Positions 1-8,483 of a stretch of 64,000 nucleotides of DNA are shown piece by piece (position 1 is the stretch's first letter; each line of letters opens with the position of its first letter). A program made the position numbers and the translations under genes. The stretch spans positions 67,673 through 131,672 of the forward strand of contig JACJWY010000007.1 of the NCBI GenBank assembly GCA_020636955.1. Direction: 5' to 3'. Source of the DNA: Thermoleophilales bacterium. Lineage in GTDB: Bacteria > Actinomycetota > Thermoleophilia > Solirubrobacterales > 70-9. Under the pieces are notes generated by a model that ran no database searches, was not told the DNA's origin, and saw only the letters and a program-made list of their open reading frames with translations.

Positions 1-2
1 GT

Positions 3-410
3 CCGCTCAAATCTTTCCTGCTCGATCAGAAGGGCGTGGTGGGGGTCGGCAACATCTACGCCGACGAGGCCCTGTTCAGGGCAGGCCTTCACCCGCTTTC
101 GCCGGGGGGCTCGATGAAGCCGGAACATCACCTCGCCCTGCGGGACGGTGTGGTCGAGGCGCTGGAGCGCGGACTCGACCTCGGCGGAGCGTCGATTGAC
201 GACTATCGCGACGCCCGTGGCGAACAGGGCGGCATGCAGAACGAATTCCTGGTCCACCGGCGGGAAGGAGAGGAATGCGTGACCTGCGGAGGCCAGATCA
301 AGCGGATCGTGGTCGGTGGCCGCTCCACCTACTTCTGCCCGAACTGTCAGAAGCGGCTGCGCCGAAGGCCGAGACGGACGGGGGCGAAGAAGGTCGTTCC
401 CGGGCCTTAG
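3..410 (+). CDS. mutM: Formamidopyrimidine-DNA glycosylase, C-terminal part (5' truncated by window edge)
   Basis: Bifunctional DNA glycosylase/AP lyase that removes oxidised purines such as 8-oxoguanine. Only the last ~135 residues are in the window; the catalytic N-terminal proline lies upstream. What remains shows the helix-two-turn-helix core (motif GVGNIYADEALF) and, at the C-terminus, the zinc finger C-x2-C-x16-C-x2-C (CVTC...CPNC) typical of Fpg/Nei proteins, followed by a basic Arg/Lys tail. The reading frame is open from the first bases, so this is a truncated view of an intact gene. It could be another Fpg/Nei member, but the finger and GVGNIYADE motif favour MutM. Confidence 0.9.
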   Translation, partial: PLKSFLLDQKGVVGVGNIYADEALFRAGLHPLSPGGSMKPEHHLALRDGVVEALERGLDLGGASIDDYRDARGEQGGMQNEFLVHRREGEECVTCGGQIKRIVVGGRSTYFCPNCQKRLRRRPRRTGAKKVVPGP

Positions 411-483
411 GACTTGTGGACCGTTAGGTCGATGGCCTGGTCAGGCGCCGTCCGGTCCGGACGACATCATGAACCGGTTAGAC

Positions 484-1224
484 ATGTCACGAACTTTCAA
501 GACAGAGGCAGTGGTGCTGAGGACCATCCGGTACGGCGAGGCCGACCGGATCCTTCACCTGTATACGCGTGAACATGGCCGGCTGGGGGCAATCGCGAAA
601 GGCGTACGGAAACCCAGGTCCCGTTTCGGGGGCCGGCTCGAACCGTTCTTCCGGCTCGCGCTCGTGCTTCACCGGAGTCGCGGAGACCTGCACACGGTCA
701 CCTCGGCCGAAACGATCGAGGGCTATCCCCGGCTCAGGGCCAGCGGAACCGGGATCGCTGCGGCCGCCGATGCCTGCGGTGGCGTCTTGCGGCTCCTCGA
801 TGGTGTGGACGAGCCGAATCAACCTGCCTACAACCTGCTTTGCCGCTACCTTGAGCTGGTGGACGCGGATCCGGCGGGACCGGCCACCACGGGAGCGGGA
901 ATGGTCGCCTTCCGGCTGAAGCTGGCCCTCGCCGCCGGCTTCGCCCCCGAGCTTTCCGGCTGTGCACGTTGCGGCGCCACCGACCACATGACCGCCTTCT
1001 CCGGGGCTGCCGGAGGGGTCGTCTGCCCGACCTGCGAGGCAGGTTCCTTCCCGTTTTCGGCGGAAGCCCACACCTTCATGGTCCAGGCGCTCGGAAGGCC
1101 GATGGCCGATCTTCTTCCCGGGGATACGGCGGCCGTGAGACAGGCCGGCCGGGCGATCGGTGAAACGCTCGAACATCACGCGCATGTCCGGTTGCCGCGG
1201 CCGGAAGGGAGGCTGGCGGCATGA
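484..1224 (+). CDS. recO: DNA repair protein RecO
   Basis: Recombination mediator that works with RecF/RecR to load RecA on SSB-coated gaps. About 246 aa from the ATG at 484, the normal RecO size. The N-terminal OB fold is visible (KTEAVVLRTIRYGEADRIL, GRLGAIAKGVRKPRSRFGG), and the central zinc-binding site is C-x2-C...C-x2-C (CARC, CPTC). An in-frame ATG at 469 is an alternative start; longer upstream extensions would overlap mutM in another frame and look non-coding. Its stop overlaps the start of the next gene by 4 bases, so the two are probably co-translated. Confidence 0.9.
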   Translation: MSRTFKTEAVVLRTIRYGEADRILHLYTREHGRLGAIAKGVRKPRSRFGGRLEPFFRLALVLHRSRGDLHTVTSAETIEGYPRLRASGTGIAAAADACGGVLRLLDGVDEPNQPAYNLLCRYLELVDADPAGPATTGAGMVAFRLKLALAAGFAPELSGCARCGATDHMTAFSGAAGGVVCPTCEAGSFPFSAEAHTFMVQALGRPMADLLPGDTAAVRQAGRAIGETLEHHAHVRLPRPEGRLAA

Positions 1225-2273
1225 ACCTGGCCAGCCCCGGAGCCGCTCCGGAACGTCCCGGCGACGGACCGGGCGGCGAATTCGAGAAATCGACCCGCGA
1301 GCGGGAGGAGTTGCTGCTCGGTTCGCACGCCGTTCGCTCTTACCCGGCTGACCGGGCCGAGCCGGAGGCGGACAGCAAGTGGAGAACACCGTTCCAGCGG
1401 GATCGGGACCGGATCGTTCACAGCAAGTCCTTCCGCCGCCTGATGCACAAGACACAGGTCTTTATCGCGCCGGAGGGAGATCATTACCGGACCCGGCTCA
1501 CCCACACTCTCGAAGCGACCGGAATCGCCCGGACTGTGGCGCGGGCCCTGAAGCTGAACGAGGACCTGACCGAAGCGATCGGGCTGGCCCATGATCTTGG
1601 TCATCCGCCCTTCGGTCACATCGGCGAGCAGGCGCTGGACGAGGCCAGCAAGGCTCACGGCGGACCCGGATTCAAACACAACGTGCACTCGCTGAGAGTG
1701 GTCGACGTACTCGAGCGGGAAGGTCGGGGGCTCAACCTGAACCAGCCGGTGCGGGAAGGCATCCTGAAACACACGGGGCCGGAAAAGAGTGCCTCGCTGG
1801 AAGGCCAGATTGTCAGGCTCGTCGACCGGGTCGCGTACATAAACCACGACATCGACGATGCACTGAGGGCAGGAATCCTGCGCCAGGAAGACCTGCCGGC
1901 CGACGAGATCGAGATGCTCGGCCCGACCGGCGCCAGCCGGATCGATTCGCTGGTCAAGGACATCGTCCGGCAGTCGACGGATGCCGACGAGATCATGCAG
2001 AGCGAACACATGGGCATGGCAATGCTTCGCCTGCGCAAGTTCATGTTCGACAACGTCTACCTTGGCGGCGAGGCTCGCAAGGATCACGACCGGGTTCACG
2101 GGGTAATCAGGGCCCTTTTCGAGCATTACCTTCAGCGGATCGACGAGCTGCCGCCGCTCGACCCCGAAGCCGATTCCATACAGCGGGTCACCGATCTCCT
2201 GGCCGGCATGACCGACCGGTACTGCATCGCTGACTACACCGCGATCTACGTGCCCGAAGGCTCCCGCTTTTAG
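1221..2273 (+). CDS. dgt: Deoxyguanosinetriphosphate triphosphohydrolase-like protein
   Basis: HD-superfamily dNTP triphosphohydrolase that splits dNTPs into nucleoside and triphosphate; known in other bacteria to trim dNTP pools. 350 aa. Visible: the dNTPase signature RDRDRIVHSKSFRRL at about residues 60-73, then the HD metal site (H95 in RLTHTLE, H124-D125 in LAHDLGHPPFGH). The order recO-dgt-dnaG is common in Actinobacteria. The start ATG overlaps the recO stop (ATGA). The exact nucleotide preference cannot be read from sequence. Confidence 0.9.
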   Translation: MNLASPGAAPERPGDGPGGEFEKSTREREELLLGSHAVRSYPADRAEPEADSKWRTPFQRDRDRIVHSKSFRRLMHKTQVFIAPEGDHYRTRLTHTLEATGIARTVARALKLNEDLTEAIGLAHDLGHPPFGHIGEQALDEASKAHGGPGFKHNVHSLRVVDVLEREGRGLNLNQPVREGILKHTGPEKSASLEGQIVRLVDRVAYINHDIDDALRAGILRQEDLPADEIEMLGPTGASRIDSLVKDIVRQSTDADEIMQSEHMGMAMLRLRKFMFDNVYLGGEARKDHDRVHGVIRALFEHYLQRIDELPPLDPEADSIQRVTDLLAGMTDRYCIADYTAIYVPEGSRF

Positions 2274-2294
2274 CGGGGCATAAGATCGCCGGAG

Positions 2295-4121
2295 ATGGCG
2301 AAGTTCACTCCAGACACGATCGATCGGGTTCGCGCGGCCGCGGACATGGTCGAGATCGTTTCCGCCCAGACCGACCTCAAACGCGCCGGTGGCGGCCGTT
2401 ACATGGGGCTCTGTCCCTTCCACGAGGAACGTTCTCCCTCGTTTTCGGTAAACGCGACCGACAAGCTCTACCACTGCTTCGGCTGCGGGGTCGGGGGTGA
2501 CGTCTTCGAGTTTGTGATGAGTACCGCAAACCTCGACTTTCCGGACACGGTGGAAATGCTGGCCGAGCGTTACGGCGTCGAGGTCACGCGGGAGAAGGAG
2601 GATCCCAGGGCCGAACAGCGCCGTCAGGAAAGGGCAAGGCTATCCGAGCTGATGGAGCGGGCCGGCAGCTTTTACGCCAGTTTCTTCCGGACCGCCGACG
2701 AAGCTGCGAAGGCCAGGGAATACCTTGAGGAGCGCGGTCTCGACCGCGGAATCCTTGAGGATTTCGGGGTCGGTTACGCGCCCAGCGCCTGGCACACTTT
2801 GCTGGTGCGCAGCCAGAGGGCCGGGTTCAAGGTCGGCGAACTGGAACGGGCGGGACTCGCCCAGAAGGGCCGAAACGGCGGGCATTACGACCGGTTCCGG
2901 GAGAGGATCACCTTCCCGATCCGCGATGCCCGCGGCCGGGCGGTGGGCTTCGGGGCGCGGGCGATGCGTGATGAACAGGGCGCCAAATACATCAATACCG
3001 CCGAGAACGAACTCTTCCACAAGAGCGAAATCCTCTACGGAATAGACCGGGCCCGGGCATCGATGGCCAGGGCCGATCGGGCGATCCTGGTTGAGGGCTA
3101 TACGGATGTGATCGCTCTCCATCAGGCCGGTCTGAAGGAGTCGGTGGGGATCATGGGGACCGCCCTGACCGAGCAGCAAGTCGCCCAGCTCTCGGCCGTG
3201 GTCAACACGGTGGTCCTTGCCCTGGACGCCGACGCAGCCGGCCAGAAGGCGATGCTCAGGGCCCAGGAAGTGGCGGCCGGCCGTCGCCTGCAGATCCTGG
3301 TCGCGGCGATGCCCGAGGGAGTGGACCCGGCCGAGATGGTCATCGAGCAGGGTGGCGCCGAACGCTTTCGCGATCTGGTGGAAGGGGCCGTTGATCTGGC
3401 GGAATTCCAGGTCGATCTGATCCTCGCCGGGGTCGACCTGGCTTCTCCCCGCGACCGTGACCGGGGCCTGGCCGAAGCGGCGCCGGTCCTCGCGAAGGTG
3501 CCCCCCGGGGCAACGAGGCAGGAACTGACCAGAAGGGTGAGCGAGCGTCTCCAGATCGACTCCAGCGTGGTCCTGTCCAGGGTCGATGCGGAGGGGGCGT
3601 CGGCCAGTCCCGCAAGCCCGGCTCCAGGTGGCGGAGACCGGGTCTCCTCGCGGCCGGGAAGCACTTCGAGTGGCAATGGGACCGATCAGCCGGCCAGGCC
3701 TGCCGTGCTATCCCGTCGCGAACGAAGCGAAAGGTGGCTGCTGGCGATGTGCGTCGCAAAACCCGATGAAGGCCGCAAGTGGCTGGAGAAGCTCGATTCC
3801 AGGCACTTGAGTTCACCCTTGACCGAGCGCACGGTTGACTGGCTGAAGGATCATCTGGATGACCCCGCTTCCGGCCTCGATCCGCAGGACCGCGAACTTC
3901 AGAAGATGATCGCCGCGCTGGTCGCGCGGGCCGACCCGGACCTGGTCGGGACCGGATCGATCAGGCGCAATTACCTGGAACTGGAACTGGCCGCCCTGGA
4001 AGACGAAATCTCCGCCGCCGCCAATGCCGGTGATGCCACCAGAAGGGCCGAGTTGCAAAGGCATCGGTCCGGGCTGGTAGAGCAGTTGAGAAAGGCATCG
4101 TCCGATGAACCGGCCACCTGA
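2295..4121 (+). CDS. dnaG: DNA primase DnaG
   Basis: Synthesises RNA primers at the replication fork. 608 aa. Domains in order: CHC2 zinc-binding domain (C40, H43, C61, C64), RNA-polymerase core with the TOPRIM motifs (ILVEGYTDVIALH at about 265; LALDADAAGQKA at about 313), then a less conserved C-terminal DnaB-interaction domain. A TAAGAT box at 2281-2286 lies 8 bases before the ATG, and the GGAG touching the ATG is too close to act as a ribosome site, so a leaderless transcript is plausible. dnaG may therefore have its own promoter besides read-through from dgt. Confidence 0.95.
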   Translation: MAKFTPDTIDRVRAAADMVEIVSAQTDLKRAGGGRYMGLCPFHEERSPSFSVNATDKLYHCFGCGVGGDVFEFVMSTANLDFPDTVEMLAERYGVEVTREKEDPRAEQRRQERARLSELMERAGSFYASFFRTADEAAKAREYLEERGLDRGILEDFGVGYAPSAWHTLLVRSQRAGFKVGELERAGLAQKGRNGGHYDRFRERITFPIRDARGRAVGFGARAMRDEQGAKYINTAENELFHKSEILYGIDRARASMARADRAILVEGYTDVIALHQAGLKESVGIMGTALTEQQVAQLSAVVNTVVLALDADAAGQKAMLRAQEVAAGRRLQILVAAMPEGVDPAEMVIEQGGAERFRDLVEGAVDLAEFQVDLILAGVDLASPRDRDRGLAEAAPVLAKVPPGATRQELTRRVSERLQIDSSVVLSRVDAEGASASPASPAPGGGDRVSSRPGSTSSGNGTDQPARPAVLSRRERSERWLLAMCVAKPDEGRKWLEKLDSRHLSSPLTERTVDWLKDHLDDPASGLDPQDRELQKMIAALVARADPDLVGTGSIRRNYLELELAALEDEISAAANAGDATRRAELQRHRSGLVEQLRKASSDEPAT

Positions 4122-4156
4122 AGGCAGCAACCATTCGGTAGTCTGATCGTCCGCAT

Positions 4157-4229
4157 TCGGGGGTAGCTCAATCGGTAGAGCATCTGACTGTTAATCAGAG
4201 GGTTGGCGGTTCGAGTCCGCCCCCCCGAG
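4157..4229 (+). tRNA. tRNA-Asn (anticodon GTT)
   Basis: Full cloverleaf read by eye: acceptor TCGGGGG/CCCCCGA, D-arm GCTC...GAGC, anticodon stem TCTGA/TCAGA with loop CTGTTAA giving GTT, T-arm GGCGG/CCGCC with TTCGAGT loop, discriminator G. The CCA end is not encoded. A TAGTCT box at 4139-4144 could be its -10. The converging glycosyltransferase gene ends on the very next base. Confidence 0.96.
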
Positions 4230-5441
4230 TCACCGGAGCCCGTCCGGAATCCGGAGCGGGCTCATTTTCCCGCCGCCGGTCAGCGTTTCGACCAGGTCCG
4301 CTCCCCGGGCCGGGCCATCGTGGCCGGCATGCCAGGCGGCGATCTGCCCGGCGCGCACCCTGTACACGGGTTCACCGAGGATCTCGCCCACCGCCCATCG
4401 AAGGGAGCGGGGCCCGGTCAGGCTCCAGCGAATGGACCGGCCAACCTCCGCCCAGGTGATTCTGGCCGCGGTTTCGTTCATGTCCCCGGCGGCCGGGCAG
4501 GTAAGTACGGGGACCCCCTCCGCGAGAGCCCTTGCGACCGTGCCATGACCCCCGTGGCAGATCACCAGGGACGAAAGAGGCAGGACCTGCGAGTAGCTGA
4601 GCCAGTCGACCAGCACCGCGTTCGGCGGCACTTCGATCGGTCGGCTGGGCCGGACCCGGTTGGTAGTTGCCACGACCCGCAGCGGCTGGCCGCCGAGCGC
4701 GGCAAGAGCCGAGCGGACGAGGCGGTTGTCCGGATCCTGTGACGTGCTCGGGGCAACCAGGACCAGCGGATCGTCTCCGGGTGGCAGAGTGATGTCTTCA
4801 AACGGGGTCTCGAAAGGCATCGGTCCCGTGACGTGGACCGAAGAAGGCCACTCGCGCGGATACTCGAGTTGCGGGTAGGTGGCAACCATGGCGAGGTCAG
4901 GGCTTGTTCCTCCATGGAAGCGTTCGGTCGGCGGCAACCCGACCAGGGCGCGCTGGGTATTCAGGTCATCCCGGCCCCGCTCCAGACCGAATCCGAGCGC
5001 CTTCTCCGTGAAGCTCCAGAAGCCGCGTCCGAGCCGGGAGCGGGGAGGCAGGGCACCGATCGAGAAGAAAGGCATGCCGTGGTACTGCACCGGATAAATG
5101 TGGGGGATGAGCGTTCCCCAGGCGCAACCGTATGCCTCTGCGGCCAGGGCTGGAGCCACGGTGAGGATGTCATTGACCACAACGTCCGGGTTGAACTCTT
5201 CGAGCAACGGCATCAGGGCCACGGCTGCCTGTCCGGCGCCCGGAGAACCCGATGAGGGTGGCGGGAACACCTGGTACTGGGCGGCGCTGACGAACCTGAG
5301 GCCCGCCTCCTCGACTGTCTGCTGCCACTGCGGCCAGGTTTCAACAATCACCTCGTGGCCGCGGGCCTGAAGGGCCCGGGCTAGGCCGATCGCCGGAAAC
5401 ACATGACCGGGGTCGCCGAAGGCAGCGACCAGGCAGCGCAA
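4230..5441 (-). CDS. Glycosyltransferase, MGT/UGT type (GT1 family)
   Basis: Predicted nucleotide-sugar-dependent glycosyltransferase of the GT-B fold that decorates a small lipophilic acceptor; acceptor unknown. 403 aa from a TTG start. N-terminal domain: LVAAFGDPGHVFPAIGLARAL, as in MGT enzymes. C-terminal domain: LPLSSLVICHGGHGTVARAL and GVPVLTCP, the nucleotide-sugar binding region with the expected HGGHGT motif. It lies 23 bp downstream of the SDR gene on the same strand and probably forms a two-gene unit with it. Its stop codon abuts the 3' end of tRNA-Asn. Confidence 0.85.
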   Translation of the reverse strand: MRCLVAAFGDPGHVFPAIGLARALQARGHEVIVETWPQWQQTVEEAGLRFVSAAQYQVFPPPSSGSPGAGQAAVALMPLLEEFNPDVVVNDILTVAPALAAEAYGCAWGTLIPHIYPVQYHGMPFFSIGALPPRSRLGRGFWSFTEKALGFGLERGRDDLNTQRALVGLPPTERFHGGTSPDLAMVATYPQLEYPREWPSSVHVTGPMPFETPFEDITLPPGDDPLVLVAPSTSQDPDNRLVRSALAALGGQPLRVVATTNRVRPSRPIEVPPNAVLVDWLSYSQVLPLSSLVICHGGHGTVARALAEGVPVLTCPAAGDMNETAARITWAEVGRSIRWSLTGPRSLRWAVGEILGEPVYRVRAGQIAAWHAGHDGPARGADLVETLTGGGKMSPLRIPDGLR

Positions 5442-5464
5442 AGCTCGCGAAGCTGCGGCCAGCT

Positions 5465-6202
5465 CTACATCCCCTGGGTTTCAGGTCCCGCCACGGGACG
5501 GGCCATGATCAACTCCGGCACCGCACAGGCGGGGGAGACGTTTAGCAGGAAGCTGACCGCCTCGGCGATGTCTTTCGGCTGCATCATTTCCTCGGCGGGC
5601 ACCGCCTGCTGGGCAAACTCGGTCATGTCGGTAGCGACGAATCCGGGACAGATCGCGGTGACGGCGACCCCGGTGCCCATCAGCTCCTTCTGGGTCGACT
5701 TGGAAAAGCCGATCACCGCGGCCTTGGTCGCCCCATAGATCGAAAGCCACGGCGGGGAGTCGACTCCCGCGATCGAGGCCAGATTGACGATCAGTGCCTT
5801 GCCGTGTTCCTCACCGGCCTTCTTGAGCAGCTCGACCGATTCGCGGGTCGCGACGGCGAGGGCTCGCAGATTGACCGCGACCTGGAGGTCGAGGTGCTTG
5901 GTCTGGATTTCGTGGATCGGCTGGCCGATCCCGATTCCCGCATTGTTGACCAGGCAGTCGAGCCGGCCCCACTGGCGCTTGTGCTCGGCGACCAGTTCGA
6001 CGACGGCTTCCTCGGAGGTGACGTCGGCGACGACCGCCTCGACCTTGAGGTCATCGTCGGCCAGCCCTTCGGCCGCCTTCAGCAACTTGTCCTCCCGACG
6101 GCCGGAGATCGTGACCGCGTATCCGCTCTCCGCGAGGCGTCTTGCGATTGCCAGACCGATGCCGCCCGAACCACCCGTAACCAATGCCGCCCGCTTTGCC
6201 AC
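5465..6202 (-). CDS. Short-chain dehydrogenase/reductase (SDR)
   Basis: NAD(P)-dependent oxidoreductase of the classical SDR family, 245 aa. Visible: cofactor motif TGGSGGIG near the N-terminus, NNAG, the active-site serine (NLASIAG) and YGATK (YxxxK). I chose the GTG at 6202 (reads VAKRAALVTGG) because GGAG sits just upstream, because the extension to 6445 is atypical, and because a longer protein would overlap the Hpt gene on the other strand. Probably co-transcribed with the downstream glycosyltransferase. Substrate unknown. Confidence 0.87.
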   Translation of the reverse strand: MAKRAALVTGGSGGIGLAIARRLAESGYAVTISGRREDKLLKAAEGLADDDLKVEAVVADVTSEEAVVELVAEHKRQWGRLDCLVNNAGIGIGQPIHEIQTKHLDLQVAVNLRALAVATRESVELLKKAGEEHGKALIVNLASIAGVDSPPWLSIYGATKAAVIGFSKSTQKELMGTGVAVTAICPGFVATDMTEFAQQAVPAEEMMQPKDIAEAVSFLLNVSPACAVPELIMARPVAGPETQGM

Positions 6203-6347
6203 TCTCGCTCCGTTTCGTAGGATGAAAACCATCGGGAGCCTATGCCAGAAACGGGACCGGGCGCGGGCGAGCCTGCACTCGCGCTCGCAAATGTGGAGAA
6301 TGTTGGCGCCCGACCGAAGTTTCCGTCCGAGATCGATGAGGTGAGCC

Positions 6348-6710
6348 ATGAGTGAGGAGAAGTCAGACAGCGAGCTGCTCGGTGCTTTCGCCAAGGAGGC
6401 ACGGCAGCGTTGCGACGTTATCTCTGCCGGGCTCGACACGGGCACATCTGACTTCGAGGCTCTCCGCCAGGAGGCCCACGCGCTTCACGGCACCGCCTCG
6501 ACCCTGGGCCTGCGCCGCATCGGCGAGCTCGCGGGATTGATGGAGTCCGACCTCTCCGACGCCGCCAAGGCCGGCGAGATACGGCCGAACCGGGCCAGTC
6601 AGATATCCGAGGCCGCGGAGGCTCTCGCCTCAGGCGTGAAGGCCGCGGCCAACGGGGAAGAGGAACCGCCCGACGTGGGTCGTTCGCTCTCCCAGCTTTT
6701 CGCTCTCTGA
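6348..6710 (+). CDS. Hpt (histidine phosphotransfer) domain protein
   Basis: Small 120-aa all-helical protein with the histidine phosphotransfer signature AHALHGTASTLGL (residues about 43-55); the His in LHGTA is the likely phospho-acceptor. Such proteins relay phosphate between receiver domains in multistep phosphorelays. No histidine kinase or response regulator is in the window, so its partners are elsewhere. GAGGTGA lies well placed before the ATG. A tRNA gene follows 23 bases after the stop. Confidence 0.75.
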   Translation: MSEEKSDSELLGAFAKEARQRCDVISAGLDTGTSDFEALRQEAHALHGTASTLGLRRIGELAGLMESDLSDAAKAGEIRPNRASQISEAAEALASGVKAAANGEEEPPDVGRSLSQLFAL

Positions 6711-6733
6711 GCCACCCGCTCCCAGAGCGTCCC

Positions 6734-6807
<74 letters not shown>

Positions 6808-6895
6808 TCACAAACGGCAGGCGGCGCTTGCGCACCGTCGTCGCTGGCGAGCGGAGACCGAGCGGAAGACTGCCGGCCGGCTGGGACGGGAGTGG

Positions 6896-6901
6896 TATCT
6901 T
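6896..6901 (+). promoter_or_regulatory. Candidate extended -10 promoter for the GH5 gene
   Basis: TGG-TATCTT is a good extended -10 (TGnTATnnT) 54 bases before the ATG at 6956, giving a leader of about 48 bases. No convincing -35 is visible. The rest of the 148-bp gap between the tRNA and the gene shows nothing else. Confidence 0.35.
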
Positions 6902-6955
6902 CGGCGCGGCTGATTTCTGGCGCCGCGGACCGACGCTGTTGCACGGGGAAAATTG

Positions 6956-8449
6956 ATGGGGAAATCACGGAGGGTCATAGGCCGGTGGTGCTGGCTGCTG
7001 GCGCTTGTCGCAGCCTGGCTGGGCTGGATGGGGTTCGCTTCGATGGCGGACTCGGCTCCGAAGACGCCATATGGAAACGCGGGACGCTGGATCACCGATG
7101 CCAACGGCCGGGTAGTGATCATTCGCGGGATAAACGTTGTCCCCGACAGGGAAACTGATGCTCCCTCCGATCTCGGCTTCGGGAATGACGATGCGGTGTT
7201 TCTCGCCCGACAGGGCCTCTCCGTGGTGCGGCTGGGTGTCTGGCTCGGGCTCCTTGAGCCCCAGCCTGGCCTCTGGGACCGCAAGTACCTCGGGCGGATC
7301 GAGAAGACCGTGAACATCCTGGGATCGCACGGCGTCCGGACGATCCTTGACTTCCATCAGGACAAGTACAGCGACGCGGTGGGTGGTCGCGGACTTCCCG
7401 ACTGGATGGTCCAGACCGATGGTCTGCCATCGATCAGCACTGGCTCGGCCGTCGACTATTTCGCCAACCCGGCACAGAAGCGCGCCTGGGATCACTTCTG
7501 GGCAAACGACCCAGGACCGAACGGCGTCGGCCTTCAGGACTCGTATGCGGCCGCGTGGAGGAAGGTCGCGAAGCGCTTCGCCACCAACCCCGACGTGGTC
7601 GGCTACGAAATCATGAACGAACCGATTCCCGGCTCACCGGGATTGACTTGCTTCCAGGTCGGTTGTGCCACATTCGACCAGGATGCGATGACCTCGTTTC
7701 TGGAAAGGGTGATCGCGGCAATCCGCGCCGTGGATCGCCTCACGATGATCTATTACGAACCCCATGTCTTCTTCAACATCGGGGTTCCCACCTACATCGG
7801 CAAGATCGAAGACCCGCACCTCGGGTTCTCTTTTCACGACTACTGCCTGAGCTTCATTTCCAGCGGATCCCTGGAAGGCTGCGATGCGGCAGACGAGAAG
7901 GTTTTCGACAACGCTGAAGCACGGGCCAGGGCGCCGTTCGGAGACGCGCTGCTGCTCAGCGAATTCGGATCGACCGACCAACGTTCCGCACTCGAACCAA
8001 TGCTCCAGCGAGCGGACCGGCGGATGGTTTCGTGGCTTTTCTGGAACTACGACGATTACATGTGCTTTGGCACCTGCGCGAAGGGCGCGTTCGTGGAAGA
8101 CCTAAACCAGTCGCCCATAGCCGACAACGTGAATCAGAAGCTGGCACACATGCTTGTTCGTCCATATCCGCGGGCTGTGGCGGGCACGCCCGAAGCCTTC
8201 CATTTCGACCCCGGCACGCGAGTGTTCAAACTCCGGTACAACACAGCAAGGGCTGGCGGCAAAGGACGGTTTCCGCGCGGATCGGTGACCGAGGTGTTCC
8301 TGCCGTGGCGGGTCTACCGGGACGGATACAAGGTCAGGTTAAAAGGCGCAAAGCGTGTTTCGCCGAGGAGGTCGAACGTGCTCCGCCTCCGCAGCCTAAA
8401 AGGGGAAACGCGGATCAGTCTCAAAGTGACTCCGTACGCCAGCCCCTGA
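6956..8449 (+). CDS. Glycoside hydrolase family 5, endoglycoceramidase-like, secreted
   Basis: Retaining glycosidase with a (beta/alpha)8 barrel; closest by motif to endoglycoceramidases, which cut the bond between oligosaccharide and ceramide. 497 aa. N-terminal signal/anchor segment at about residues 10-30; barrel from GRVVIIRGINVV (about 51); acid/base Glu in EIMNEP (E222), nucleophile Glu in LLLSEFG (E336); a C-terminal beta-sandwich-like domain from about 410. ATG at 6956 preceded by GGGGAAA. Neighbours give no pathway. Substrate could equally be another beta-glucoside. Confidence 0.8.
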   Translation: MGKSRRVIGRWCWLLALVAAWLGWMGFASMADSAPKTPYGNAGRWITDANGRVVIIRGINVVPDRETDAPSDLGFGNDDAVFLARQGLSVVRLGVWLGLLEPQPGLWDRKYLGRIEKTVNILGSHGVRTILDFHQDKYSDAVGGRGLPDWMVQTDGLPSISTGSAVDYFANPAQKRAWDHFWANDPGPNGVGLQDSYAAAWRKVAKRFATNPDVVGYEIMNEPIPGSPGLTCFQVGCATFDQDAMTSFLERVIAAIRAVDRLTMIYYEPHVFFNIGVPTYIGKIEDPHLGFSFHDYCLSFISSGSLEGCDAADEKVFDNAEARARAPFGDALLLSEFGSTDQRSALEPMLQRADRRMVSWLFWNYDDYMCFGTCAKGAFVEDLNQSPIADNVNQKLAHMLVRPYPRAVAGTPEAFHFDPGTRVFKLRYNTARAGGKGRFPRGSVTEVFLPWRVYRDGYKVRLKGAKRVSPRRSNVLRLRSLKGETRISLKVTPYASP

Positions 8450-8483
8450 TACGCGGTCTCCGGTTTGGACCCTCGTCGGCTGG

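Noticed and set aside
6203..6445. N-terminal extension of the SDR gene
   Set aside because: Added sequence is unlike SDR proteins and overlaps the Hpt gene; GTG 6202 has GGAG upstream and fits the fold start.
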